A DNA stretch of 56,828 nt. It comes from a virus. The stretch spans positions 1-56,828 of IMG/VR virus record IMGVR_UViG_3300025687_000053; one strand, given 5' to 3'. Positions 49,350 to 56,661 of this stretch are shown piece after piece. The notes beneath the pieces were generated by a model. The model did not search any database, was not told where the DNA came from, and saw only the letters and a list, made by a program, of their open reading frames with translations. The stretch's first letter is position 1. Each line of letters begins with the position of its first letter. The translations under genes and the position numbers were made by a program.

Positions 49350-49529
49350 TTAGATTGTGTAAGGTTCTTGTAGTAATTTCCAATCTATTTTTGTCATATC
49401 TCTATAGGGCTGTGCTTCCTTGTACGCCTGTTCACAAATTTCATTAATCTGCTTTTTGCCTTGTTCACTTTTAGCCCAACGACGAAGTTCTTCAACTTTC
49501 TCTTTTGGTATGTAACTTGCACCCGCCAT
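49350..49529 (-). CDS. Small head-operon protein (59 aa)
   Basis: The frame from ATG 49529 to TAA 49350 gives 59 residues between the portal stop (49534) and the MuF start (49348), filling the gap exactly. The protein is helical and basic-acidic mixed (EELRRWAKSEQGKKQINEIC) and ends DWKLLQEPYTI. The close fit supports a real gene. No known family. Confidence 0.6.
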   Translation of the reverse strand: MAGASYIPKEKVEELRRWAKSEQGKKQINEICEQAYKEAQPYRDMTKIDWKLLQEPYTI

Positions 49530-49533
49530 ATTC

Positions 49534-50952
49534 TTATTCTTCTCCTAGCATGTTGTTGGTTGCGCCCATTTCGACTTCTATGCGCTTGACTTCAGCTTCT
49601 ACGTTATCCACCTCATCTAATACCCCTACTTTCGTTTCTAAACTCATTGCGTTACCTGCTGTGGCTATGTACTCGGCTACCTCTAATCTATTGCGTACAT
49701 TGTATGGCTTAATCTTACTACGGACACTGAACTTGGCTAGTTGTTGTGCATATTTGCTGAACATAATACCCAACATTGTTTTCACTATCTCTAGTTCACT
49801 GTAAAACATCGTTTCCCATTCACCACCAATGTCCTCTGCCTTTGCCCTAGCATCTGCGAATATCAATTCCTTATTTTCTGCACTGGTATTACTTGCTATC
49901 ATATTAGCGAATGAGGTGTCTGGTACTTGTATCTGTTCAAAGAACGCATTCTTAATACGTTTATATCTAGCTTCGATAGCCTCTGTGGCTCCCTTCCAAG
50001 TCACGTCCTTCATTTCACCGCCTCTGCCCAGTTCAATAATACGACGACTGTCATTACTGGTTTCCTTATCCTCGTCCCCCTCTTTTAGGTCACCTTCTTC
50101 AATCTCACCGTAATCGATGGTGAATGTGGGTACGGTGTTTCTCTTAATGTATAAGCCTTGATAGCTTTCCATTTCTTCCAGTTGTTCTACCAATGCTGTA
50201 CCAGCTTCCCCTCCCCATACTGGTTCTCTTGTGTACATATACAGCACTGGGAACACCTCTAGTTCTTGTTGAGCCTCTTGGTCGATTGCCCATTTATCTA
50301 ATTTAGCGAATCTGAAGTACTGGGGCTTGGTTGTATCATACCCGTTAATGTACGTGTCCATATAGTCTGTTCCTGTTTCGTCCTTGTAAAAGATACTCAT
50401 TACAAGTAAGTCGCCCGCCTCGTCAATGATTGGATATAACTTATATCCGTTCATTTCACTGTATATGTTATGCCTTAGCGTGTATTTGCTTTGCTCCTCA
50501 CCAACCGTCATCGGTTTCTCTACCACGTTCCACACGGTGCAGACTTGACAGGTGGCGAGTAATTGTTTGGCTCTTTCGATGTTAGAACCATCTATGCTAT
50601 TCCTTACCCTGTACACTTCCTCTACAAGGTTAATTGCGTCCTTTTCTTGTTCGTTGTCTTCTGCTTCCCCATACATCCTCTGCACGGGTGTACTAAACAT
50701 AGATTGAGCCACACGGTTTACAGCCAGCTTTTGTAACGCCAGAGGAGTTCTTTTAAAGTCGTCCTGACCATTGTCCCCAAGTTTGGGTGGATACAATGTT
50801 GTATTGAAGATAGCATGTTGTAGAGGGTCATATTGTTCTTCTAAGTCTGACCACTCTGGTATGATGTTTCCATAGCTACTTACTTGAAGGGCTTTCACTA
50901 CAGCCGCTATATCCGTGTTGGCTAATATTATATCTAGCTGTTCTCTTGTCAT
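49534..50952 (-). CDS. Portal protein
   Basis: The 472 residues match SPP1 gp6-type portals: an N-terminal helical arm with QYDPLQHAIF, the wing region around PQYFRFAKLDKWAIDQEAQQELE, then VYxxxPV-like LYMYTREPVWGG, and a crown helix region with AEDIGGEWETMFYSELEIVKTML. Located after the terminase. It forms the dodecameric DNA gate through which DNA enters and leaves the head. Confidence 0.88.
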   Translation of the reverse strand: MTREQLDIILANTDIAAVVKALQVSSYGNIIPEWSDLEEQYDPLQHAIFNTTLYPPKLGDNGQDDFKRTPLALQKLAVNRVAQSMFSTPVQRMYGEAEDNEQEKDAINLVEEVYRVRNSIDGSNIERAKQLLATCQVCTVWNVVEKPMTVGEEQSKYTLRHNIYSEMNGYKLYPIIDEAGDLLVMSIFYKDETGTDYMDTYINGYDTTKPQYFRFAKLDKWAIDQEAQQELEVFPVLYMYTREPVWGGEAGTALVEQLEEMESYQGLYIKRNTVPTFTIDYGEIEEGDLKEGDEDKETSNDSRRIIELGRGGEMKDVTWKGATEAIEARYKRIKNAFFEQIQVPDTSFANMIASNTSAENKELIFADARAKAEDIGGEWETMFYSELEIVKTMLGIMFSKYAQQLAKFSVRSKIKPYNVRNRLEVAEYIATAGNAMSLETKVGVLDEVDNVEAEVKRIEVEMGATNNMLGEE

Positions 50953-50985
50953 GGCTCAATCTATTAAATAATTATTCACTCAGGC

Positions 50986-51459
50986 TTAGGCTTCTACCAA
51001 ACCCAGTTCTTCCAATACTGCTTGGCAAAGGTCTTCTACTTCTTCGTAGTCAGATGGTTCAATGTCCAGTTCCTTTTCTTCAATCACGTCTGATAACTCA
51101 TCGATATCAAGCGCCTGGATTGCTTCTACCTTTGCTTCATTGATTTTGTCTTCCATCCACTCTTTGTCATTCTTCTTAGCGTTGGCTACCTTTTTACCAA
51201 TAACCTCTGCGTATTCTTCACGAACCTTTTCGATTTCAGTTTTTTCGTTTGCAGCGTTGTTACCAGATGAAGCGTCCTCGTTTTTGGATTTTACTTTGGC
51301 TTTCAAATCACCACCAAACAATTGCTTATGGGATTTTACTGAACCGTCGGATAAACGATACGATATCTCACCTGTCCCGAAGTTTTTCTTCACTGTCTTT
51401 ACAGTTAATTCTTCGTCACCCACTTTTACAGGGTCACCAATTTCTAATAATTTTTTCAT
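50986..51459 (-). CDS. Head-operon protein sharing a module with the SSB
   Basis: The 157 residues start with an SH3-like beta region (GDPVKVGDEELTVKTVKK, ~8-55), followed by a charged linker and a helical part. The last 40 residues (118-157: ELSDVIEEKELDIEPSDYEEVEDL…EELG) align with the two modules in the tail of the gp32-like SSB at 19809. It lies between portal and terminase. No known family; perhaps a packaging-linked factor (inference). Confidence 0.65.
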   Translation of the reverse strand: MKKLLEIGDPVKVGDEELTVKTVKKNFGTGEISYRLSDGSVKSHKQLFGGDLKAKVKSKNEDASSGNNAANEKTEIEKVREEYAEVIGKKVANAKKNDKEWMEDKINEAKVEAIQALDIDELSDVIEEKELDIEPSDYEEVEDLCQAVLEELGLVEA

Positions 51460-51510
51460 TTTCGTAAATTTTTGTTAACAATTAATTTAGATTACAAATT
51501 TAACACATTC

Positions 51511-53025
51511 TTAAGATAGATACTTTCTTACCTTATTTAATGTCTCGCTGCTTCGCTTCTTATTACTTCCCTTCAAATACTTCTTACCAGCATAACAGGT
51601 AAGATCGACCGCTTCATCGTGGGCAGCGTTTGGAAACCCACATATCTCATCCAAATACTTCCTATTCCACGATCCCTGTACCAGCACAACACGACCTGCC
51701 TCTATGCGTGGTGACATATTTCGTAATTCAGTTTCTTTACTATCCTTCCTTCCCTCAATCTCTTTTACGTTTAAGTCTGTAAACTGACGTAACATTTGGA
51801 CGGTTGATTTACCACTCGCTTTCGGTTCTATGTGTATCATTGACCTGCTAGCCCTGTACCCATACTCCAGTGCCCAGTCATTGATGAACTTCACTAAATC
51901 GTGTATCTCCATATACACACTACGATAATCCAAGATATATACCTTACCATTTCTAAAGTACGTAGCCATTAAGCCCGTCGGGTCATTCTTAGCTGTCCCT
52001 GTACGTTTATTGACATTCTTCTTCTCTTCATACCCAGTATCAATCCAGAAGTGAACATGGGGTACGTGTGTGAATGATGTCTCTGCATCGATTACAGTAA
52101 ACCATCGACGCTTAATCATTCCTCCTTCTGGTGGTGTGGGGTCTTGTTGGAATTGGCTGTGGTAATCATACGTCCCTAGTTCGTCTTTCTTCTCGTCTAG
52201 GATCTCAGGTGACATACGTTTAGGATCCATTAACCCATTTACATAGTGCTTGCGTAATTCGGGTGGAGAGACGCTATTATTTAGTTCTGCTGGAAGATTA
52301 ATGTGTTTGATTATCCTTTTACCTTTTTTAGCCAATGTCTGTAGGTAGGCAGTACAGTCTAATTCATGTAGCCTTTGCATTATCAGTATATTGACTGAAT
52401 TACCTTTTTCAACTTCACGTGTAAACAGGGTCTTCATATGACGAATGGCTGCTTCTCTGTCTGGTTCACTTTCAGCCTTCTGTATATCCTGTAAATCATC
52501 CATCAATTTCACGTGGGCGTGTCTACCAGTAATTCCACTTCCTGTACTGGTACAATCACGCGTCCCGCCTTTGGTTGTTTCGTAGGCTCTCTTAGCACTT
52601 TTATCTCCACGGAGTACTACGTGTGGGAACATCGTCCTATACTTAGGAGAGACGATAATATCCCGTGTCTTCATTGCAGCCTCTATACTAAGTTCATTGG
52701 AGTGGGAACTACTAATGATTCTAACCGTAGGGTCGATAGCCCATAACCAAGCAGGGAACGATTGTAAGACGATTGTGGTCTTGGTACTCCCTGGAGGCAC
52801 GTTAATGATTAGGTCATACGGTTTCCTTTTACGGTTAATTATGAAATGACTGAGGTACTGCAACTCATCGCATATTACTTTGATATGCCAGTTATCTACC
52901 AACTCCTCTTGGACTATGGTGTCCCAAAAGGATAAAAAGAATTGGTAGAAGGATTGTTCGCAGGCTCTCTTCTCTATCTCTACCAGTATTTTATCTGCGG
53001 GTAGGTTTCGCAAATCCCTATTCAT
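51511..53025 (-). CDS. terL: Terminase large subunit
   Basis: The start at 53025 (504 residues) overlaps the small subunit by 8 bases. The ATPase has a variant Walker A PPGSTKTT (~65-75), Walker B VKLMDDLQD, and coupling motifs. The nuclease half shows the acidic set DTGYEE, EPKASGKS, and DEAVDLTCYA near the end. It drives DNA packaging and cutting. The closest type is unclear without comparison, so the packaging mode (cos or headful) is not decided. Confidence 0.93.
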   Translation of the reverse strand: MNRDLRNLPADKILVEIEKRACEQSFYQFFLSFWDTIVQEELVDNWHIKVICDELQYLSHFIINRKRKPYDLIINVPPGSTKTTIVLQSFPAWLWAIDPTVRIISSSHSNELSIEAAMKTRDIIVSPKYRTMFPHVVLRGDKSAKRAYETTKGGTRDCTSTGSGITGRHAHVKLMDDLQDIQKAESEPDREAAIRHMKTLFTREVEKGNSVNILIMQRLHELDCTAYLQTLAKKGKRIIKHINLPAELNNSVSPPELRKHYVNGLMDPKRMSPEILDEKKDELGTYDYHSQFQQDPTPPEGGMIKRRWFTVIDAETSFTHVPHVHFWIDTGYEEKKNVNKRTGTAKNDPTGLMATYFRNGKVYILDYRSVYMEIHDLVKFINDWALEYGYRASRSMIHIEPKASGKSTVQMLRQFTDLNVKEIEGRKDSKETELRNMSPRIEAGRVVLVQGSWNRKYLDEICGFPNAAHDEAVDLTCYAGKKYLKGSNKKRSSETLNKVRKYLS

Positions 53026-53722
53026 ATCTGAGTTTCTTACGTGCGACTTCCAACAGTACATTGAGTTCTTCTTCAGTAAGTGAGTTAATATCAATAGATG
53101 TTTTCACTTCCCCACTCATTTCAACCTTCTCTGGTTTCTTGTAACCCTGGAGGACATCAATCTGTTTCAATGCTTCAATACGGTTGTGCATTTTGACTTT
53201 GATGTATTCGATTTGGTGTAACTGTTTGTATTCATCCATACGGTATATGATTTTCGTATCGATGGTTTCAATGGCGTCTAAGATATCTGGGTTTTCATCT
53301 ACCAGTTCATTCCAGTCTTTTTGCTTGTACCAACCGTCTCGCAAACCAGCTATTGAAGCGTAGCCTATTTTGGCGTATTCCCTTAATTGGCGCTGGAAAG
53401 AAACCCCTGTTAAGAGTTCGAATTCTCCTCGTACTGCCTCGAGATATTGTCGGTTAAGGGTCACTCTAAGTTTTTTCGAACCATTATTATTCGCAGTCAA
53501 CCTACTCGCATTCGGCCATATTCTTAGATATGCGTTAGTAATATGGAAACCATTACACAGGTACTCCTTAATAAATGCTTTATCCCTCTCGTGTAGTTTC
53601 TCTTCTAGTTCTTGTAGTGTGTACTGCTGTTCGTTGTTGTTATTGGTTTCTGTGACTTTCACTTCACTCATATTTCCCTTTTTGGTACGTATAAGTTTCT
53701 TTTTCATTTTGGTACGTGTCAT
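53018..53722 (-). CDS. terS: Terminase small subunit with N-terminal RTK tags
   Basis: The 234 residues open with two tag motifs (RTK at residues 3-5 and 12-14). The usual small-terminase helix-turn-helix follows at ~40-100: RDKAFIKEYLCNGFHITNAYLRIWPNAS, then SKKLRVTLNRQYLE. The C-terminal part has a long helical region. It recognises packaging sites. It is the first gene of the leftward late operon, 39 bases from a -7-like site. Confidence 0.88.
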   Translation of the reverse strand: MTRTKMKKKLIRTKKGNMSEVKVTETNNNNEQQYTLQELEEKLHERDKAFIKEYLCNGFHITNAYLRIWPNASRLTANNNGSKKLRVTLNRQYLEAVRGEFELLTGVSFQRQLREYAKIGYASIAGLRDGWYKQKDWNELVDENPDILDAIETIDTKIIYRMDEYKQLHQIEYIKVKMHNRIEALKQIDVLQGYKKPEKVEMSGEVKTSIDINSLTEEELNVLLEVARKKLRYE

Positions 53723-53760
53723 AATATTAGATTTTTTCTATTGTTTGACAATTATTTGTA

Positions 53761-53768
53761 CAAAGGTA
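53761..53768 (-). promoter_or_regulatory. Promoter -7 box of the late operon
   Basis: CAAAGGTA on the plus strand reads TACCTTTG on the minus strand, an exact match to the Bacteroidota TAnnTTTG box. It lies 39 bases before the terminase small subunit start. A clear -33 TTTG is not seen at the expected distance, so late expression may use a phage-encoded factor (inference). Confidence 0.55.
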
Positions 53769-53811
53769 ATGAATAGAAAATATCACTTTTTTGAAAATAT
53801 TTTTCATTTCA

Positions 53812-53843
53812 CTTGACTTTTGATTTTCATTGTTGTAATTTAG
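53812..53843 (+). promoter_or_regulatory. Candidate early promoter of the divergent region
   Basis: CTTG at 53812-53815 and TAATTTAG at 53836-53843, separated by 20 bases, resemble the Bacteroidota promoter with one change in each box. It faces right toward the gene at 53874 and lies opposite the late-operon start. The 53723-53873 gap holds no gene. Confidence 0.45.
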
Positions 53844-53873
53844 TGAAACGATAACACACTAAAACCTGACGAC

Positions 53874-54071
53874 ATGACAAACATTCAAACAATTATTAGC
53901 AAAGTAAGTAAAGGACAAGAAATCACTATTATTGGTACGGGTGAAACTGTTACTGGTAAAGTATGTAGCATTTGCACAATCAATGAGAGTATTGTGGTGT
54001 TGGATAATGTTACTAGACGCTTTCGTACCATATGCGCAGAAAACCTTCACACTATTAAAGCTATTGTATAA
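53874..54071 (+). CDS. Small early protein (65 aa), leader-preceded
   Basis: The first gene after the divergent promoter region. The 65 residues are predicted to form a small beta-barrel (ITIIGTGETVTGKVCSI, then IVVLDNVTRRFRTI). The start ATG lies four bases after the shared leader ACCTGAC. No family is recognised. Early host-takeover genes are usually small and unrelated to known proteins. Confidence 0.65.
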   Translation: MTNIQTIISKVSKGQEITIIGTGETVTGKVCSICTINESIVVLDNVTRRFRTICAENLHTIKAIV

Positions 54072-54096
54072 TAAAAACCCTATAAAACCTGACGAC

Positions 54097-54363
54097 ATGA
54101 AACTACAAGACATTAAACAAGCAAACGAACTTACTGAAAAAGAAACTACTGTACTTGACCACCTTTACGAAGCATTAGCCAGTTACTTTGGTGAATTGTA
54201 TTCAGATGTTGATTGTATCGACATCAGTAAAGCAATATCAATGCCAATACCAACCGTGAAGGGTGTTGTTGGTAGTTTGGTTAAAAAAGGTATTCTTGGA
54301 ACATACGATACAGGCACTGGATTTGAAGTGGTTTGTTTTATTGACCAAGAAGAAATGGAATAG
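54097..54363 (+). CDS. Winged-helix transcription regulator (88 aa)
   Basis: The start at 54097 follows the leader ACCTGACGAC. The protein has a helix-rich MarR/winged pattern: TEKETTVLDHLYEALASYF, then IDISKAISMPIPTVKGVVGSLVKKGILGTYDTGTGFEVVCF, the last part a recognition helix and a wing. It probably binds DNA and regulates early or host genes. It is followed at once by a good terminator. Confidence 0.7.
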   Translation: MKLQDIKQANELTEKETTVLDHLYEALASYFGELYSDVDCIDISKAISMPIPTVKGVVGSLVKKGILGTYDTGTGFEVVCFIDQEEME

Positions 54364-54373
54364 AATCACTTTT

Positions 54374-54407
54374 GGTGTGGTGGTGTAATAGTCGCCACAC
54401 CTTTTTT
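54374..54407 (+). terminator. Rho-independent terminator
   Basis: GGTGTGG (54374-54380) and CCACACC (54395-54401) form a perfect 7-bp, GC-rich stem, followed by six Ts (54402-54407). It directly follows the winged-helix gene and precedes the next leader motif. Confidence 0.75.
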
Positions 54408-54427
54408 AACCCTTAAAACCTGACGAT

Positions 54428-54790
54428 ATGAAATACCCTAAAATCAGTATTAAAGAAATTAAAGCCATCGATCGTAGCCTTACAGACCAAGAGGAAGACC
54501 AATATGGTATGATTGATATTCCCGACCCACGTAATGAGGATCGGTACGAGAGCGCCAAGAATAAAGCAGAGCAAGGTGGTTTTGAGTTTTGCCCCTGTTG
54601 TGGTAAGGCGATCTCTACAAGCAACTTGTACATCTTTAGTGCGTATGGTGGTTGTGCGTACAAATACGATAACAAAGCCCTTTATAGTGACTGCTGGCTT
54701 ATGCCAATAGGTAGTGAGTGTGCCAAACGATTTCCAAAGGGATATATATTTGAATTGACTACTAATTTTGTAAGAACTAAAAAACGATAA
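54428..54790 (+). CDS. Zinc-binding early protein with a C-terminal RTKKR tag
   Basis: Starts five bases after the leader (ACCTGACGAT ATG). The 120 residues contain a zinc ribbon-like CPCCGK (~55-60) with additional cysteines C76, C88 and C97. The C-terminus is NFVRTKKR, one of the genome's tag motifs. It is the only tagged protein in the early small-gene region. Function unknown. Confidence 0.65.
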   Translation: MKYPKISIKEIKAIDRSLTDQEEDQYGMIDIPDPRNEDRYESAKNKAEQGGFEFCPCCGKAISTSNLYIFSAYGGCAYKYDNKALYSDCWLMPIGSECAKRFPKGYIFELTTNFVRTKKR

Positions 54791-54794
54791 AGAC

Positions 54795-55244
54795 ATGGCT
54801 GAGAAAGAAAAAGCACAACGCATCAGACTCGTCTACACAGGGCGACGCATCAATGGTTCCAAACTATGTTACACATACAAGGATATCGATAAACTGGGTG
54901 AGGACGACCTATTCCTATTCGGTAGTAAATTGTCGGGCAGTGGTGGTGTGTGTAGTATTGTTTCTGCAGAACGCGAGGGTGACGCCTTTAGGAACTCGAA
55001 TTTCGATGGTTGGTACAATGGTGAGTACATGAACACCATACAGATAATATCTCGTACCAACGAGGAGGAAATTACCCTACGTAGGATGCAAAAGAAAAAG
55101 GCACCTGATTATATGGATGATATCGCCACCCGTATAGCCAAAGACTACAAGAAACTGAAGTGGCAAGAACGTGAAGCGTTTTGGCGTTGTCTACGTTCCA
55201 TTACTGAAACAAAGTGTAATTCCAAGCACACAAAATTTGATTAG
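54795..55244 (+). CDS. Hypothetical early protein (149 aa)
   Basis: A leader of type AACGATAAAGAC precedes ATG 54795. The protein has a beta-rich N-terminal half (LVYTGRRINGSKLCYTY, then LFLFGSKLSGSGG) and a helical C-terminal half (LKWQEREAFWRCLRS). No family. It follows the zinc-binding gene with four bases between them. Confidence 0.55.
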   Translation: MAEKEKAQRIRLVYTGRRINGSKLCYTYKDIDKLGEDDLFLFGSKLSGSGGVCSIVSAEREGDAFRNSNFDGWYNGEYMNTIQIISRTNEEEITLRRMQKKKAPDYMDDIATRIAKDYKKLKWQEREAFWRCLRSITETKCNSKHTKFD

Positions 55245-55269
55245 GATTTACAGGGGTTTGAACCAACTC

Positions 55270-55323
55270 TTTAAAAAAAAGTTTAAAAAAGTTTGGTTTC
55301 TTTCAAATCTTGTCCTATATTTG
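55270..55323 (+). promoter_or_regulatory. Perfect Bacteroidota promoter with an A/T-tract upstream element
   Basis: TTTG at 55292-55295 and TATATTTG at 55316-55323 are 20 bases apart, an exact match to the Bacteroidota promoter consensus. The A/T tract at 55270-55295 is nearly identical (25 of 26) to that before the gene at 9845. It should drive the gene at 55366 strongly and early. Confidence 0.78.
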
Positions 55324-55365
55324 TGTAAACAAACGGTAACAAGACAAACTTTAAAACCTGACAAA

Positions 55366-55641
55366 ATGAAAACAATTAATTGGGAAACCACACACAAAGA
55401 AAAGAATCTTATTACAAAAATCGTAAAAAGAGCACACCAACTACATCCAAATCAATTTGAGCATATAAGTTTAATGATGGATGTGGTGGCGTGTCATAAT
55501 AATGACACACCTCTTGATTTGAAAAAACTCCTAACAAGCGATGATTCGACTTTTAATCACGACATTTTTGGAATAGTCAATAACATCTGTAGAAATACAG
55601 GAACTATTCAGAATTGCTTCTTGCCTAAATGCTCGAAGTAG
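55366..55641 (+). CDS. Hypothetical early protein (91 aa)
   Basis: The start at 55366 is set by the leader ACCTGAC five bases upstream and by the promoter at 55292. The 91 residues are helical with a histidine-rich segment (HQLHPNQFEHISLMM) and end with CSK. It probably is abundantly made early. No family is recognised. Confidence 0.65.
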   Translation: MKTINWETTHKEKNLITKIVKRAHQLHPNQFEHISLMMDVVACHNNDTPLDLKKLLTSDDSTFNHDIFGIVNNICRNTGTIQNCFLPKCSK

Positions 55642-55655
55642 TTTTGATTAGGTTT

Positions 55656-55688
55656 GTGTGTAGGGTGTAACAGTCCTGCACACTTTTT
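55656..55688 (+). terminator. Rho-independent terminator
   Basis: GTGTGTAGG (55656-55664) pairs with CCTGCACAC (55675-55683), nine pairs with one G-T, followed by five Ts (55684-55688). It ends the gene at 55366 and is followed by the leader and the next start. Confidence 0.7.
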
Positions 55689-55713
55689 ATTTACTCACTT
55701 AATACCTGACACA

Positions 55714-55941
55714 ATGTTTTTAGAATACGTAGATGCCAACACCGTTAAAATAAACGGCGCCCAGTACACCCCAAATTCCCTAGAGCATAAATTAAGGTTC
55801 ACAGAGGTACATACACGGCGTAATTTAATCGCAACCGTGTGGGCATGGGTGTACCAGTACAAGACCCTCAATGAAGATGATAGGGAGTTTATCAGCCAAC
55901 AAACAGAATTGAAATGCAAACGTCACAAAATAGCAATATAA
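55714..55941 (+). CDS. Hypothetical early protein (75 aa)
   Basis: Starts four bases after the leader ACCTGAC. The 75 residues have a KHTC-like small fold with YTPNSLEHKLRF and a C-terminal segment with CKRHK. It may be a small nucleic-acid-binding protein. No family is recognised. It lies between the terminator at 55656 and the next small gene. Confidence 0.55.
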   Translation: MFLEYVDANTVKINGAQYTPNSLEHKLRFTEVHTRRNLIATVWAWVYQYKTLNEDDREFISQQTELKCKRHKIAI

Positions 55942-55975
55942 TGCAAATTCATATTAACTACTAAAATCGATAAAG

Positions 55976-56218
55976 ATGCAAGGACAATTATTAACCCCTA
56001 TGGGAATGCACACTGAAGGTCGTATCACAATGACCGACACAATGGTACGGGAACAAAACAGGAAGACACTGAAAAAGCGTATGATTGAACATTGTATGGT
56101 GATGAACAAGAAATTGCCAAGAAAGTTCTTAAATGGAAAGACTGAAGAACAGTTGTTAGCGTGGTGTCACCCACACGACAGAGCTGATTTTTACAAAGAA
56201 CTCTACCCCGCGTACTAG
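55976..56218 (+). CDS. Hypothetical early protein (80 aa), basic
   Basis: Starts three bases after the ATCGATAAAG leader. The protein is helical and basic in the middle (QNRKTLKKRMIEH), with a histidine-rich segment (CHPHDRADFYKEL) near the end. It could bind nucleic acid. No family is recognised. The 86-base gap after it holds the sequence GTCAGGT, the reverse of the ACCTGAC leader. Confidence 0.55.
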   Translation: MQGQLLTPMGMHTEGRITMTDTMVREQNRKTLKKRMIEHCMVMNKKLPRKFLNGKTEEQLLAWCHPHDRADFYKELYPAY

Positions 56219-56304
56219 CGTTAGTCAGGTTTCGCTATGTACAAGCTCGCATCCTTCTTGGGTGTGGGCTTTGGGTGGTGAAAACAATTCAAAAAACGAT
56301 AACA

Positions 56305-56661
56305 ATGAAAACTGAAAAATTCTATTATGAATTAAATGGTGGGTCGTGTACCGACAAATGTCCAATTAAGCCACACATACGAATTGGCTCCTACACCTGC
56401 ACACATGGCTGCATTTATCGTGATGAGACAGGTGAGGACAATTGCGGGACGTGGTTGCGATGTAGGTGGCTTACTGGGAAAATGGTCGTTGGAAACAATA
56501 TCGACCAGCAAACGGTAGAAAAACCAGTTGACAAACGGTTTACAGTTAAGTATTGGGAGGGGCGACACCATGCCGTTACGAACAGGTTCAAACTCGCAGA
56601 AGAAATTGTTAAATTTGCTAATGAAATTAAAAACGGTAATTATGAAGAAGATGACAATTAA
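56305..56661 (+). CDS. Cysteine-rich early protein (118 aa)
   Basis: Starts right after the ACGATAACA leader. The N-terminal ~60 residues hold a cysteine cluster (CTDKCPIK, CTHGC, NCGTWLRC) that may bind zinc, and the rest is helical with FKLAEEIVKFANEI. It overlaps the start of the junction-spanning gene by 20 bases. No family is recognised. Confidence 0.6.
   Translation: MKTEKFYYELNGGSCTDKCPIKPHIRIGSYTCTHGCIYRDETGEDNCGTWLRCRWLTGKMVVGNNIDQQTVEKPVDKRFTVKYWEGRHHAVTNRFKLAEEIVKFANEIKNGNYEEDDN

Noticed and set aside
3630-54790. The RTKK motif as a dispersed DNA repeat or transposon trace
   Set aside because: Each copy uses different codons for the same residues, so no common DNA sequence is shared.
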